From Artocarpus heterophyllus (lineage: Eukaryota > Streptophyta > Magnoliopsida > Rosales > Moraceae): a stretch of DNA of 64,000 nucleotides. The position numbers were made by a program, and so were the translations under genes. The notes under the pieces are model-generated. The model made no database searches. It saw only the letters and a program-made list of their open reading frames with translations, and was not told the origin of the DNA. The stretch covers positions 22,007,899 to 22,071,898 of the forward strand of contig CM046348.1 in NCBI GenBank assembly GCA_025403435.1, in the 5' to 3' direction. This document shows, piece after piece, positions 22,449 to 33,801 of this stretch. Position 1 is the stretch's first letter. Every line of letters starts with the position of its first letter.

Positions 22449-25400
22449 TGTTGGAAAAAAAGAAATATTTATACAATAGAATTTTAAAAATTTTATTAAA
22501 CAAAATGCAAAAACAAAATGCAAACTCATATTGTTGTAAACAATATGTTATTGCCTAATTTAATACTAACCTCCCAAAAGTAGAAACCTATAACCGCAAC
22601 TAGGATTCTTGTTATTCTCCATCATAGGATCTTCAACAAATTGTTGTGTGTGGAAACAATGAAACAAGTCTTTACTCTGGTTTCATTTTCCAACCACTAA
22701 AGTGCTATAGAGAATTAATTATTAAAGATGAACAATATATTATTTCTCTACAATTTACACTTAGATAGGCTAACAAAATTATTTAGACCCAATATCTCTA
22801 TTTATAGAGTGTGGTATGAGGTATCTTTTTCAAATTGAAAAACTTGGAAAAACTTTTTTCCCAATTTACGTAGTTGGCGCGCCTACCACATGGAATTTTT
22901 TAGTAGAACACGCCACCTATAGGGAAATTTCTTGTGGTGTTGACGCCACATAGTGCTAAAGGTGTAGTCGCAATTGTTTCCTTTTCTCAACATAGGAAAA
23001 TGTTATTTATACATTATCTAAAGTATTTCTAATTCAAGAATTCCAATTTAAATTAGAATAACACCATGATAGAAGTTATATCTAATTTAAATAATTATGA
23101 ATTATTCTTAAATTCAAATTCAATTAGGATTTAAATTAATTGGTTAAATTTTAATATTTAAATAATTAATTATCAAAATTCCCAAACTTAATTTGAATAA
23201 ATATTCCTTAAAATTAAAACAATAAATTTCTCGAAATAACAATATAGTATGCGCCACTTGCAGTCCAATTGGACTGCTCTTAGCGCGAACATTCTGTAAC
23301 GCCCCTATGTGGGGGTTAACAGTTTTTAATGAGATAAAATAAAAATAAATAATAAAAGTAAAACCTTAAAAATAAAATTTGCCCGGGACTTAAATGAAAA
23401 CTCTCAACTCAAAATTAAAAATATAAACGATAAATAAACCACAGTTTTAATGTAGCACCTTAAATTTAATAATATAAACTGTTGTCATCATCATTTTAAC
23501 CCTCAACACATTGTAATACAGTCACAGAAAGTAACAATTGATGCTTACATTATCATGAAGAACATTCTCAACGATTGAAGCAGTCCCAATGTAATATAGC
23601 TACATCACTTCCTCAACTATATTTCTCGTAGCCACCTCACACTTAGTGAGTCCTGAAAAGATATAAACATAAGGGTATGAGCAACACTATGCTCAGTAGA
23701 GAAAGCCATTACTCACCTTTAGGTTTTTATCATTACCACATTAAAACCTGCATGGTTAATAAGTTACATCATATTCCAGATTATGAGGTTTATTATGATC
23801 ACATCTTATGGATACCGTAGTTAATCATTACCAAGTGTCATAATTACACATTTATACAAATATTAACAATCATCATTGTTCCTAGGTATCCATGTTAAAT
23901 TGAGTATCACTCAACTCATCGAAACCCAAATGGGCGCACTTGATCACCCTATAAACATTCCAAGGGTGTTCCGGTGAGGGGACATCAAGCCCCGAGTCCT
24001 CACCAAATCGATTCCTGTACAGTGTGTTCTGGGACTTTCAACCCAAGGAAGCGTCATCACCTTCCCCCTATTTTACCTTTTTGGGTATTCATGCCCAAGG
24101 ACGTAACCGTCGCCCTCTTCATGTCTCACAATTTCTCTATATTGAATCATTATCAATAGAGTTAGTTTTCCTAACCATGCTTCTCAATTTATAACATGTG
24201 TCAATTCATTATGTTCCTCGCCGTACAATACAAGACGAGTCCATGTCATAGTTTCATATGTGATAATCATATAATATCAGTTCAACATAGATATATATAT
24301 TGCGGCAAAACAATCAATTTTAATTCTATAAAAACCTTACAAAAGATGAGTAATAGAATCCCTACCTTTCAAGCTTATCAACAGTCTCTTAATCCTGGAA
24401 TCAATTAACGTTAGCTCCATACTCCCTTGATCCTAAGGCGTGCATAAGGACAATTAAAACTAAAGCACAACATACAACTACATTCATAAATAAATCATGT
24501 GTAAACCTATCTTACTAGTATGCCATTAAAGCTTTTATATAAATCTCTTTTGAATACCACAGTAAACAATTTTTGTCTTAACACAATATAAAATGTGAAC
24601 AAGTAATCTATATGTTTTAGTCTCTAATAAGATTCATCAATCACTTAGGATAATATTGGAAAGGTTGCAAGACATTAAAGAATTAGGTGGTGAGCAAAGA
24701 TGGGTTCTTGGTTCAGGTTAGCAGCTGGTATACCATAACAAACTGGCAGATTTACTAGTTTCCAATACAAAAATTGAATAATTCTTAGAAAATAAAATAC
24801 AACTCCGATTTAGGTTTATGATAGCTCGTTAGAAAGCCTAGGATGCTACTTTTCAAATATGCAAACCAATTCATAAAATTCATTTTAATTTAATCTTAGA
24901 ATTTCAAGAAATAACCACTGCCCATAAAGGTATTACAAAGTTTAACAATATAAATTTTCTGTCTAGGGCATATACACTTAGACTTCATACATATGCTCCA
25001 AAATAGCAACAAACATATACTTAGGTTTAAGAACGCAAATTTGAATAATCCTTTAGTATAAAAGAAAATTTATAAATGAAAGACTAAATTTGTTCATAAG
25101 ATTCTAACCTCGGATTATGGTTAGTTGGAAGCTTGAAATGGCTTCAAACAGGTTCCTTTACTTCGGTATGACTGAAATTCTTACTCAAATGGAGGTGATG
25201 GTGGCTGATTTTTATGGCTGCCTTGAAGAAGTTCTCTAAGTATTTTGCTTTAGCAAAGAAATGAGAAGAAGAGTGTGGGAACCGTGGAAGAGAAAGGAAG
25301 AAAAGATGAAGTCTTTGAAGAGAAGTGATAGAAACAATTATAGAGGAGACATGTTGAAGCATGTCACGGAGGAAATAAAGAAAATGAGGGTCAAGAGTAG

Positions 25401-26797
25401 TTGGAAAAGATATCCTTATGTCTCATCTAAAGACTTTAACACACATAATGCCAATATGACATTTTTGAGATTTATTAGAAGTTCTAAGGCTTTTTAGTAA
25501 TCATACTAAATAAATATAGGAGAATTTTAGAAAATTTAAAAATAGATAAAAATAAATATTATAAAATAAATTTAAATGAAGCAATTTTTTTTATACATTA
25601 AAAATTAATTTAATTACCTCAATACCCGTTAGAAGAATAACGGGTGTCACACAATCCAACTAGACTGAAGTGCATGCCTAATTAAGACCCAATAAGCCCC
25701 AACTGAAATAGCTGTTGGACTATCCATAGTATTTGATTACCACTTGATCCATCTCTGAAGTTAGTAAGCTAGAGTTGGACCCAATAGATATGTATTGTCA
25801 AGCTCTGCAAATTATAAATTAAATAGTCTTAGATTGTTTATTCATTAATTATCAACTTCGGTGTCATTCTACTGTAGACCCAAAAGCTATACTCTTGAAA
25901 GTATACCGTTTTACGAGACTCCAAATAGTATTATCCATGATCTCTCATTATATGTATTCCCATAGGTTACCAATAGCTAGCTTAAGGACTAAGTTTTGAT
26001 TTACCTTTTCAACTATTTTATCACAAAGTTCTATTATTTTTCTTATTTGGAAAATCTCTATTTACAACAAAGACAAATGAAAATTATCCAGTTTCCAGAT
26101 GACCAAGGTCTTATTCTTTTTCCAACTTCTTGAATAATGCCTTTGTAAGGGTAACATTAACTCTTGTTAAGAAGCAATGGATTCCATATCTATATGTTAT
26201 GCTCTTATTGAATTTAGATTACATCTTCAACAAACTGATATTATAACCTTCAATTATTATAATTTCTTGCTTTTGGTATGTCAAAAAACACAAGTTATAA
26301 GCATGTGGTCATGAACTCACTTTAGGATTAAGATAACACAAATGGTTATCAAAGTGAATTAATTTATTTAAATGTAATTATTAATAAATCAATTGATAGT
26401 TTAGGTCCAGTAGAATGTATAATCTCCATCTAAATTAATACATTAATATGTCTACCATAGAGCGTCACTTGTTCCTAATGATCAAGATAAATTGCTTCCT
26501 CAATTGGACGTAGATCTCTATTACAACTTTATCAGGAATAAGTTACCATCTTTATTCCACAAGTTGCGGACTATCATTTTAGAATAATATCTTGCAATTA
26601 TATTTTTTCACATATAAAACCCATATATGCATGATCCAAGATTTAGTAAAATAGTCATAGACATTTTGTTTGATTGTCATACAAATGTAAGTAGATAGGA
26701 CAATCTCTTATAAACATGTAATATAGTATTATTATTTACTAATAACAAAATATATGTTAAATACAATATTTAATATCTTGGGGCACTAATTTCAACA
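22449..26797. mobile_element. Ty1/copia-type solo LTR, split by a later insertion
   Basis: Outer ends TGTTGGAAA and TTTCAACA are inverted, as in many copia LTRs, and the flanks TCTTT and TCTTC differ at one of five bases. Without the nested insert about 1.99 kb remain, with a TATA-like CTCTATTTATAG near 22796 and no coding sequence. The second LTR and the internal genes are absent, so it is read as a solo LTR. The lineage is uncertain. Confidence 0.5.
23295..25651 (-). mobile_element. Tekay/Del-like Ty3/gypsy solo LTR nested in the copia-type LTR
   Basis: Starts TGTAACGCCCC and ends GGGTGTCACA, close to the ends of the full element at 26907-35945. Flanks CATTC and CAATC match at four of five bases. 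It shares the landmark 'ATGAGCAACACTATGCTCAG / CTCAGTAG' block with the full element, in the same order on the plus strand, so the orientation is the same (sense minus). About 2.36 kb, no gag or pol: recombination between two LTRs has probably removed the interior. Confidence 0.65.
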
Positions 26798-26906
26798 TCT
26801 TCACCTTCAAATCTTTGCCAAATTAGCAAGCCTTGCTGGTGGTGAGACAGTGATTGTCTTGAGTTCTTTGAGCATGATCGTTGGTATGCTTGGATGAGCG
26901 TCATGA

Positions 26907-29055
26907 TGTCACGCCCCGGAGTACGGGAGGTGACGTGGCGGAATATTTAGATTAATTAAAAGAGAATTTAATTAAAAACCGAGAGTTTAAGAATCCAATT
27001 AAGCAAGAAATAAAGAGATTTTTCCACCACATTTGATAAAGAATTTAAAATCATTAAACAAATAACAATAATTGAATAAAAACCGCGAATATGGGTTCCA
27101 CAACCCACAACTTGTGCACACACATGGATCTGACAATATCACAAATACAATTACAGTCCAAGTACAAATAAAGTTAAGTCTTACATGCCTTGATTAATAA
27201 ATACAGAATGTAAATAAATTCTCCTATTGCTCCTGAGTTCGGTCCGAAGAATCTTCTCCAAACCTAAATGGGAAACCACCTAGAAGGGGGGGGGGGGAAA
27301 TTTAAAACAGATAAAACGTGAGCGAAAGGCTCAGTAGGATTAAGTTTTATAAAATAATTTAATACAAAGAAACATAACATTATCAGGAGTTATACAGAAA
27401 AGGAACTTGAATAACTAAATAAATAAATTGAGTAGAACCGTTCTGACACAGAACAGTCTACTCGTCAAATCAAAACACCAGTTTACTTTTACCTAGGCAA
27501 ACCATGAAATCACCACCGTAGTGGCCCAGCTGGGTTTCGGGACCTGCCCCTAAGGTCGATCACGACCCGATCTCTGATATGGCATCATGCCCATGTGTTT
27601 ATTATCATTATCATTCAAAACCCAATTACCGAGTGTTGTCAATTACATTCATTATGAAATTCATTTCATGTCACGGTATATAAAAATATAACCGATAAAA
27701 TCATTTTCAAACAACCGTTGAAAACATTTTGATAGAAATCCTTTTCAAAGCCAAATCATTTCAAAACCAGGCTACCAAAGAAATAGGATAGAAGTCCTAC
27801 CTCAGTACTTGTGCCGGTACCTCACACCGTAATCCCGATCCGCTATACGTTAGCTCCACGGAACCACGAACAATCCTAGATACAAACTAAGTCGATCAAT
27901 ATCTAGTTCGAGACATTCTATGTTACTAAATCATTTCATGATGTCCTAGTGTGCCATTTGTATCATTAAAATCATCCTATAAGGTTGGGATTTAAATCAG
28001 GGTTCAAAACAATGAAATCGGGTAAAAATCACAAAATTTTCCATGCCTCGGTCGGCCTGCCGGACGCCCTGCTTCGGCCTGCCGAACTGTACAGTTCGGC
28101 CTGCCGGAAACAAGGTTCGGCCTGCCGAACATTTCCCCAGATTCGGCCTGCCGGTCGGAAGAACACCGGCCTGCTGATCATCACTCCGGCCTGCCGAACA
28201 TGAACTTCGGCCTGCCGAACTGGGAAGATCCAGAAATCCCAGCCACGGGTTTCTCGATCCCCAAAATCCAAATCTTGTTTCTAACCTGTTTTTCTCAAAT
28301 CCCAGGCATGAAAAACAACTATAATTGATAGAAAAATATTCTAGAACATGTTTGGAATCATTTAAACAACATTTAAACTCAAAATCTTCAAAAATCCGAA
28401 AATGAGTAAAAGAGGAGAAAAATGAAAATCTTGAATCCAATCCGTTTTTCTTCAATCTAGGTTTAGATTCTAGTTGTTTTAAGTTCATTTAACACAAATC
28501 CACGGTTTTCTAAGCTAAAACAAACTTAGATTTCAAAAACACACAAAATCGAAAATTTTGTAAAAAGTTTAGAAATTTCGAATCTAACCTCGAATCGAAG
28601 CTTCAATCCGCGTTCTCGGTTGCCGAATCACGTCCCCGAGCTTCCTCCTTGCTGTTCCGAAGCTTGGATTCGAATGGAAATCAAAAATTTTTGAAAGAGA
28701 TTGAGAGAGAGAGGGAGCTGCCGAGAGAGAGAGAGTTGAACGTGAGAGTGAGGAGAGAGAGAGAGAAGAGAGAAATAAATAGAGAAAATCGGTGGGCGGT
28801 TTTACTGTGCGAAAACCATGTGCCGCCCACGGTTTTGTAAAACAGAGTATTTTTAACATTTTACAAATTGTTGTGTTTTAAAACTCAAAACATCATTTTA
28901 AATCAACAAGAAATCTTTTGAACACATCAATTTAACAAAACAACCAAAAACTAAAAATCCAACCAAATAATCTAATTAAAGTTAAAACTTTAATTATGGC
29001 ACACTAATTCATCATTTACATTACATTAATGTTAAATAAATTTCGGGACGTTACA
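26907..29055 (-). repeat. 3' LTR of the chromodomain element
   Basis: Begins TGTCACGCCCCGG and ends GGACGTTACA on the plus strand. It is near-identical to 33802-35945. Differences include a longer G run (about 27288, 13 or more G against 7 in the other LTR) and scattered transitions. It contains the eight-copy CGGCCTGCCG array and a GAGAGA-rich stretch near 28700-28770. Confidence 0.95.
28053..28220. repeat. Eight-copy CGGCCTGCCG array in the 3' LTR
   Basis: Irregularly spaced (about 17-30 bp) copies of CGGCCTGCCG, mostly inside TTCGGCCTGCCGAAC, which is an imperfect palindrome. One copy has a C-to-T change (CGGCCTGCTG) that its partner in the other LTR lacks. The GC content stands out strongly from the AT-rich LTR. 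Confidence 0.85.
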
Positions 29056-29070
29056 GCTATCCACCCCTAA
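29056..29070 (-). other. Polypurine tract of the chromodomain element
   Basis: Inside edge of the 3' LTR. Minus strand reads TTAGGGGTGGATAGC immediately before TGTAACG. The purine-rich run is the expected plus-strand primer site and confirms the minus orientation. Confidence 0.65.
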
Positions 29071-29103
29071 AAGAAATTTCGTCCTCGAAATTTATAACTC
29101 ATC

Positions 29104-30192
29104 TCAAAAACAAAACAAATGCGGATATAACTCCCGCATACTCGACTCTAATTCCCAAGTGGCTTCATCAATACCGTGATGCTGCCACACGACCTTTACC
29201 AATGGTATCTCACGACGACGCAAGCTAATCACTTTCCGGTCGATGATCTGAATCGGCACTTCTTCGTACGTCGTATCCTCCTGAACCTGCACATCGCGAA
29301 ACGATACTATCTTACCCTGCTCAGGTGGACACTTCCTAAGCATCGACACATGAAACACATCGTGCACATGAGAAAGTTCGGGCGGAAGATCAAGCCGATA
29401 AGCGACCACACCAACACGCTGAGTGATCTCGAACGGCCCAATATACCTCGGCGCGAGCTTCCCACTCACTCCGAACCTCATAGTTCCCTTACGAGGTGAC
29501 ACCCTCAAGAGAACAAAATCTCCAACCGCGAATTCTAAAGGTCTACGTCTCCTATCCGTGTAGCTCTTCTGCCGACTCTGAGCTGCTCTCAACTGATCCC
29601 GAATCACCGCGACTTTCTCGTTGTTGTCACGAATCTCATCCGGCCCAAGAATAACTCTATCTTCCGGCTCGGCCCAACACACAGGTGACCGACATGGTCG
29701 CCCATACAATGCCTCAAATGGTGCCATACCGATACTCGCCTGATAACTATTGTTGTACGCGAACTCCGCCAAATGCAAACATTGCCTCCAATTCCCGCCG
29801 AAGTCCAACGCACAAGCACGCAACATATCCTTGAGAACCTGAATGACCCGCTCAGACTGCCCATCAGTCTGAGGATGAAACGCCGTACTGAAGTTCAAAT
29901 CCGTACCCAAAACCTCCTGAAAACTCCTCCAGTACTTAGCATTAAACCTGGTGTCTCGATCAGAGGTGATGGACAAAGGAACTCCATGCAACCTCACAAT
30001 GTTCTGCATATACAACTCCTCGAGAATCTTCCTGGAACACGTCGACCTAAACGGAATGAAATGCGCCGATTTCGTCAACCTATCGACCACAACCCAAACT
30101 ACATCATGCTGCTGCTCCGTCCTCGGCAAACCTGTGAGGAAATCCATCGTCACATGCTCCCATTTCCACCCTGGAATAGGAAGCGGCTGAAG
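29104..30192 (-). pseudogene. pol: Integrase core, C-terminal domain and chromodomain (after an in-frame stop)
   Basis: Continues the pol frame directly after a TAG at 30195-30193. It carries the integrase catalytic residues D (VVDRLTKSAHF), D (SDRDTRF) and E (GQSERVIQ), the GPFEI-type C-terminal domain (near 29440), and a chromodomain at the end (YEEVPIQIIDRKVISLRRR, VKVVWQHHGIDEATWELES). Chromodomains guide such elements to marked heterochromatin. Apart from the upstream stop, this segment is open for about 360 codons to the natural stop at the end. Confidence 0.92.
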
Positions 30193-32814
30193 CTAACCTG
30201 CAGGCTTCTGATGCTCAACTTTCACCTGAAGACACGTCGAACACTTGGCCACGTACTCGCGAACATCTTTCTTCTTGCCTCTCCACCAATAGTGCCTCTT
30301 CAAATCACGATACATCTTGGTGCTCCCCGGATGAATAGCAAACTGAGACCTATGAGCTTCGTCTAGAACGGCTTTCGTCACCTCGGCGATAACTGGAACT
30401 GCAAGACGCTCCCGGAAGTACAACGATCCATCTGCATGCACGCTCCATTCCTCGAACTGCTCTCCGTTCTGAATCCGCGACCAAATCCCCTGCAAATGTC
30501 GATCTTGCCATTGACCTTGCTTCACCATCCGAACAAGAGCTGGAGTCGCTTCCACATGATACAACAAAACTCGATCACCGTCTTCATGATACTGTAGCCG
30601 ATACTCACTCACTGTCGCATCCCTGCTCCAGTCCTCAAAAATCAAACAAGCGAGAATCCCTGAAGACTTCCTGCTAAGCGCGTCCGGTACCACATTAGCT
30701 TTTCCGGGATGATACTGCAACGTGAAATCATAATCCTCCATGTACTCCACCCATCTGCGCTGCCTCAAGTTGAGATCCCTCTGAGTGAACAAATACCTCA
30801 AACTCTTATGATCGGAGAAGACCTGAAACGATGCTCCATACAAGTAACATCTCCAAATCTTCAGCGCGTAGATCACCGCTGCATGCTCTAAATCGTGAGT
30901 AGGATAATTTCGCTCGTGAGGTCGTAGCTGTCTCGATCCGTACGCAACCACACATCCATGCTGCATCAACACGCATCCAAGTCCGCGCCCTGAAGCATCA
31001 GCATAAACCTCATACGGCTCGTCACTGCTAGGAATAATCAACACTGGAGCTGAAGTCAACCGGTTCTTCAATTCCTGAAAAGCAGACTCACAGTCTTCAT
31101 TCCACTCAAACCTGACATTTTTCCTGATCAACCTCGTCAACAGAGCTGCAATCTTCGAAAAGTCCTTTACAAATTTCCTGTAATATCCAGCAAGACCTAA
31201 GAAGCTACGAATCTCCGCTACATTCCTTGGTCGTTCCCACTCCAATATAGCTTCAATCTTGGGCGGATCCACTGAAATACCATGTTCCGAAATGACATGA
31301 CCCAGAAACTTGACCTCAGTCAACCAGAACTCACACTTTTCCCTCTTAACATACAACTGGTGCTCCCGCAGAGTCTGAAGCACGACCCGAAGATGCTGCT
31401 CATGCTCCTCCCATGTCTTAGAATACACAAGAATATCATCGATGAACACGATCACAAACTGATCCAGATACGGCCTAAATATCCTGTTCATCAAATCCAT
31501 AAAAGCTACTGGAGCATTCGTCAACCCGAAAGACATAACCAGAAACTCGAAGTGCCCATACCGAGTCCTAAAAGCTGTCTTGGGAATGTCCTCTTCCTTG
31601 ATCCTGAGCTGATGATAACCTGAACGCAAATCAATCTTCGAGAAGTATCGCGAACCTCCCAACTGATCAAATAGCTCATCAATCCTAGGCAAGGGATACT
31701 TGTTCTTCACCGTAACACGATTCAGCTGCCTATAATCCACACATAACCTGAGAGTCCCATCGTGCTTCTTAGCGAACAAAACTGGTGCTCCCCACGGAGA
31801 TGTGCTATTCCGAATATATCCTTTATCAGCAAGCTCCTGAAGTTGCTTCCTCAATTCCTTCATTTCTGCCGGCGCCATCCGATAAGGTGCCATAGAAATC
31901 GGTGATGTCCCTGGAAACAACTCGATACCAAACTCAATCTCCCGATGCGGTGGTAATCCTGATAACTCGTCGGGGAAAACATCCTCGAACTCATCAACCA
32001 CCGAAATCGCTACACCACTACTCGAAACATAGGGCTCGCAATCTAGATTGGCAAGAAAAGCAAGACAATCTAGATTCCTTCGTCCTCCTACACACGACTT
32101 CATAAGACGCTCACTCATTAGCCAATCAACACCACCCTGGTAAGTGATTACCGTCCCCCTATCAGACACTAGGGTCACTTTTCTAAGTTGGCAGTCCACG
32201 ACTGCACTATACCTGGACAACCAGTCCATCCCTAAAATCACATCATAGGAACTCATGGGGAGTACAATCAAATCACTTTTCAAAATCTCATCCCCAATCT
32301 TTATTTTACAAGATTTACACATATAATTCACACACACCCGCCCCAAGGGAGAAGTTATGACTAGGGGTTCCTTAAACTCTTCTACTTCTAATCCCAAGGC
32401 ATGTACAAAAGAACTCGAAATGAGAGAATGAGAGGCACCGGTATCAAATAAAACGCGAGCTAGAGATCTAGAAACCAAAACCATACCATCGACAACCGCG
32501 TTACCAATCTGAGAATCTGACCCTCCAGATGCCATTGCATGAACCTGCACTGGCGCTTTCCCTTTTCCTCTACCGACATTGCTGGGTCCTGCATTACTCG
32601 GCCGATACTGCTGAGATGGAGATGACTGCACACTACCTGTACTCGGAGCTCTATACTGAGGAACACTGCGCTGAAAATACTGCGGCTGCTGTCCCCGTGC
32701 CGGATATGAGAATTGCTGAGGAGAAAACTGCGGATACTGCAACTGCGGGTACTGCGGAGGCGGAGGTAGGGTCTGAAGCTGAGGCTGAGACGAATGACTA
32801 GCATCCTCCCCGGT
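30193..32814 (-). pseudogene. pol: Protease, reverse transcriptase, RNase H and integrase zinc-binding domain
   Basis: Open from just after the TAG at 32815-32817 to the TAG at 30193-30195. After a Gln/Pro/Tyr-rich linker come the aspartic protease ([13 protein letters not shown], about 32470), reverse transcriptase ([11 protein letters not shown]; active site FIDDILVYS near 31440), RNase H ([30 protein letters not shown]), and the integrase HHCC zinc finger (H..H...CSTCLQVK) at the very end. It would copy element RNA into DNA. It is part of one continuous gag-pol frame with gag. Confidence 0.93.
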
Positions 32815-32844
32815 CTACGATCCAAGACGAACACTCCTGATCGG

Positions 32845-32886
32845 GCAATTCCTCTTGATGTGTCCGGGCTGCTGACAGAAGTGACA
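32845..32886 (-). other. Gag CCHC zinc knuckle
   Basis: Encodes CHFCQQPGHIKRNC, a C-X2-C-X4-H-X4-C knuckle, in the gag-pol frame between the first two in-frame stops (33016-33018 and 32815-32817). It is the nucleocapsid RNA-binding motif. Because a stop precedes it, it would not be translated with the capsid part in this copy. Confidence 0.85.
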
Positions 32887-33015
32887 ATGAAAGCTGTAGG
32901 GGTTGCTGCACCCGCTGCCAGACGAACTGCTACTGCCACTGGTCGCACCGCCTTGCTTGCCTTTCCCCAGAGCTGGACGACTACTGGTGCTCTTCCTGCC
33001 ACTCCTCTGCGGTCC

Positions 33016-33696
33016 TCATGAAGCCTTGGCTCGGTCCTCACAATACTGCACGTAATCATTCTCCACGGAGATCGCCGACGACACAAGCTCTCCGAAACCC
33101 CTAAGCCGTAGAGCAACCAACTGCCGCCGAATAGGAGCCTTGAGTCCTTCCTGAAACTTGATGCATTTCTCGCGCTCCGATGCCACAGCTGATGGAGCAA
33201 ACCTAGCCAACTCGTTAAACTTTGCCTCGTACTCCCGAACTGATAGATCACCCTGCTGCAATCTATAAAACTCAGCTGCTTTTTGATCTCTATATCCCTG
33301 CGGAAAATACCGATCATAGAACAGATCCTCGAACTTGTCCCAACCGATATCGCCACCGCGCTCCAGACGCTTAGTTTGTTTCCACCAGGTGTTAGCGCCA
33401 CCCTCGAGCTTATATGCCGCAAACTCCACACGATACTCCTCAGGCACACCAAGAGTATCAAGATGCTTCAAGATCGAATCCAACCAATATTCTGCTAACT
33501 GCGGATCCCCATTGCCATCAAAAGTCGGAATAGACGCCCGCCGAAATTCCTTAAAGAAAGCATGCCGACTACCAACACTGGAGTCTTCCGGTCTAGTCCT
33601 GGCTGCCATCTGCCGGAAAGCCGCAATCATAGACCTCATCAGGCCCTCATCATTTCCGAACTCGGCGTCAGCTGTCGAACGACGTCTAGGTGCCAT
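33016..33696 (-). pseudogene. gag: Gag capsid part of the chromodomain element, truncated by TGA
   Basis: 226 codons from ATG (MAPRRRSTADAEFG) to an in-frame TGA (33018-33016), whose context suggests a former CGA arginine codon. It contains the plant Retrotrans_gag core (WLDSILKHL, AAYKLEGGANTWWKQ, WDKFEDLFYDRYFP, REYEAKFNELARFAP). The ATG lies about 90 bp inside the primer binding site. Gag forms the particle that packages element RNA. The zinc knuckle that should follow lies beyond the stop. Confidence 0.92.
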
Positions 33697-33786
33697 TCTC
33701 TCACTTCTGAAAACAAAATTTGGACTGTCAGAGGTATTTCATTGTCAAACTTATGTGTGTACAATTCCCAAGGTTCATAACCTTGA

Positions 33787-33798
33787 GCTCTGATACCA
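33787..33798 (-). other. Primer binding site, initiator tRNA-Met
   Basis: Minus strand TGGTATCAGAGC, three bases from the 5' LTR edge. This is the classic plant LTR-retrotransposon primer site complementary to the 3' end of tRNA-iMet. It fixes the 5' LTR as the right-hand one. Confidence 0.9.
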
Positions 33799-33801
33799 TT
33801 C

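Noticed and set aside
28053..28220. Spaced repeats that superficially resemble a CRISPR array
   Set aside because: The genome is a plant nucleus, the core is only 10 bp with irregular spacing, and it lies in both LTRs of a retrotransposon with no cas genes.
32460..33461. 333-codon minus-strand frame overlapping gag of the chromodomain element
   Set aside because: It lies in a different frame from gag-pol, is Arg/Ser-rich, and has no family resemblance; the capsid and zinc knuckle are in the other frame.
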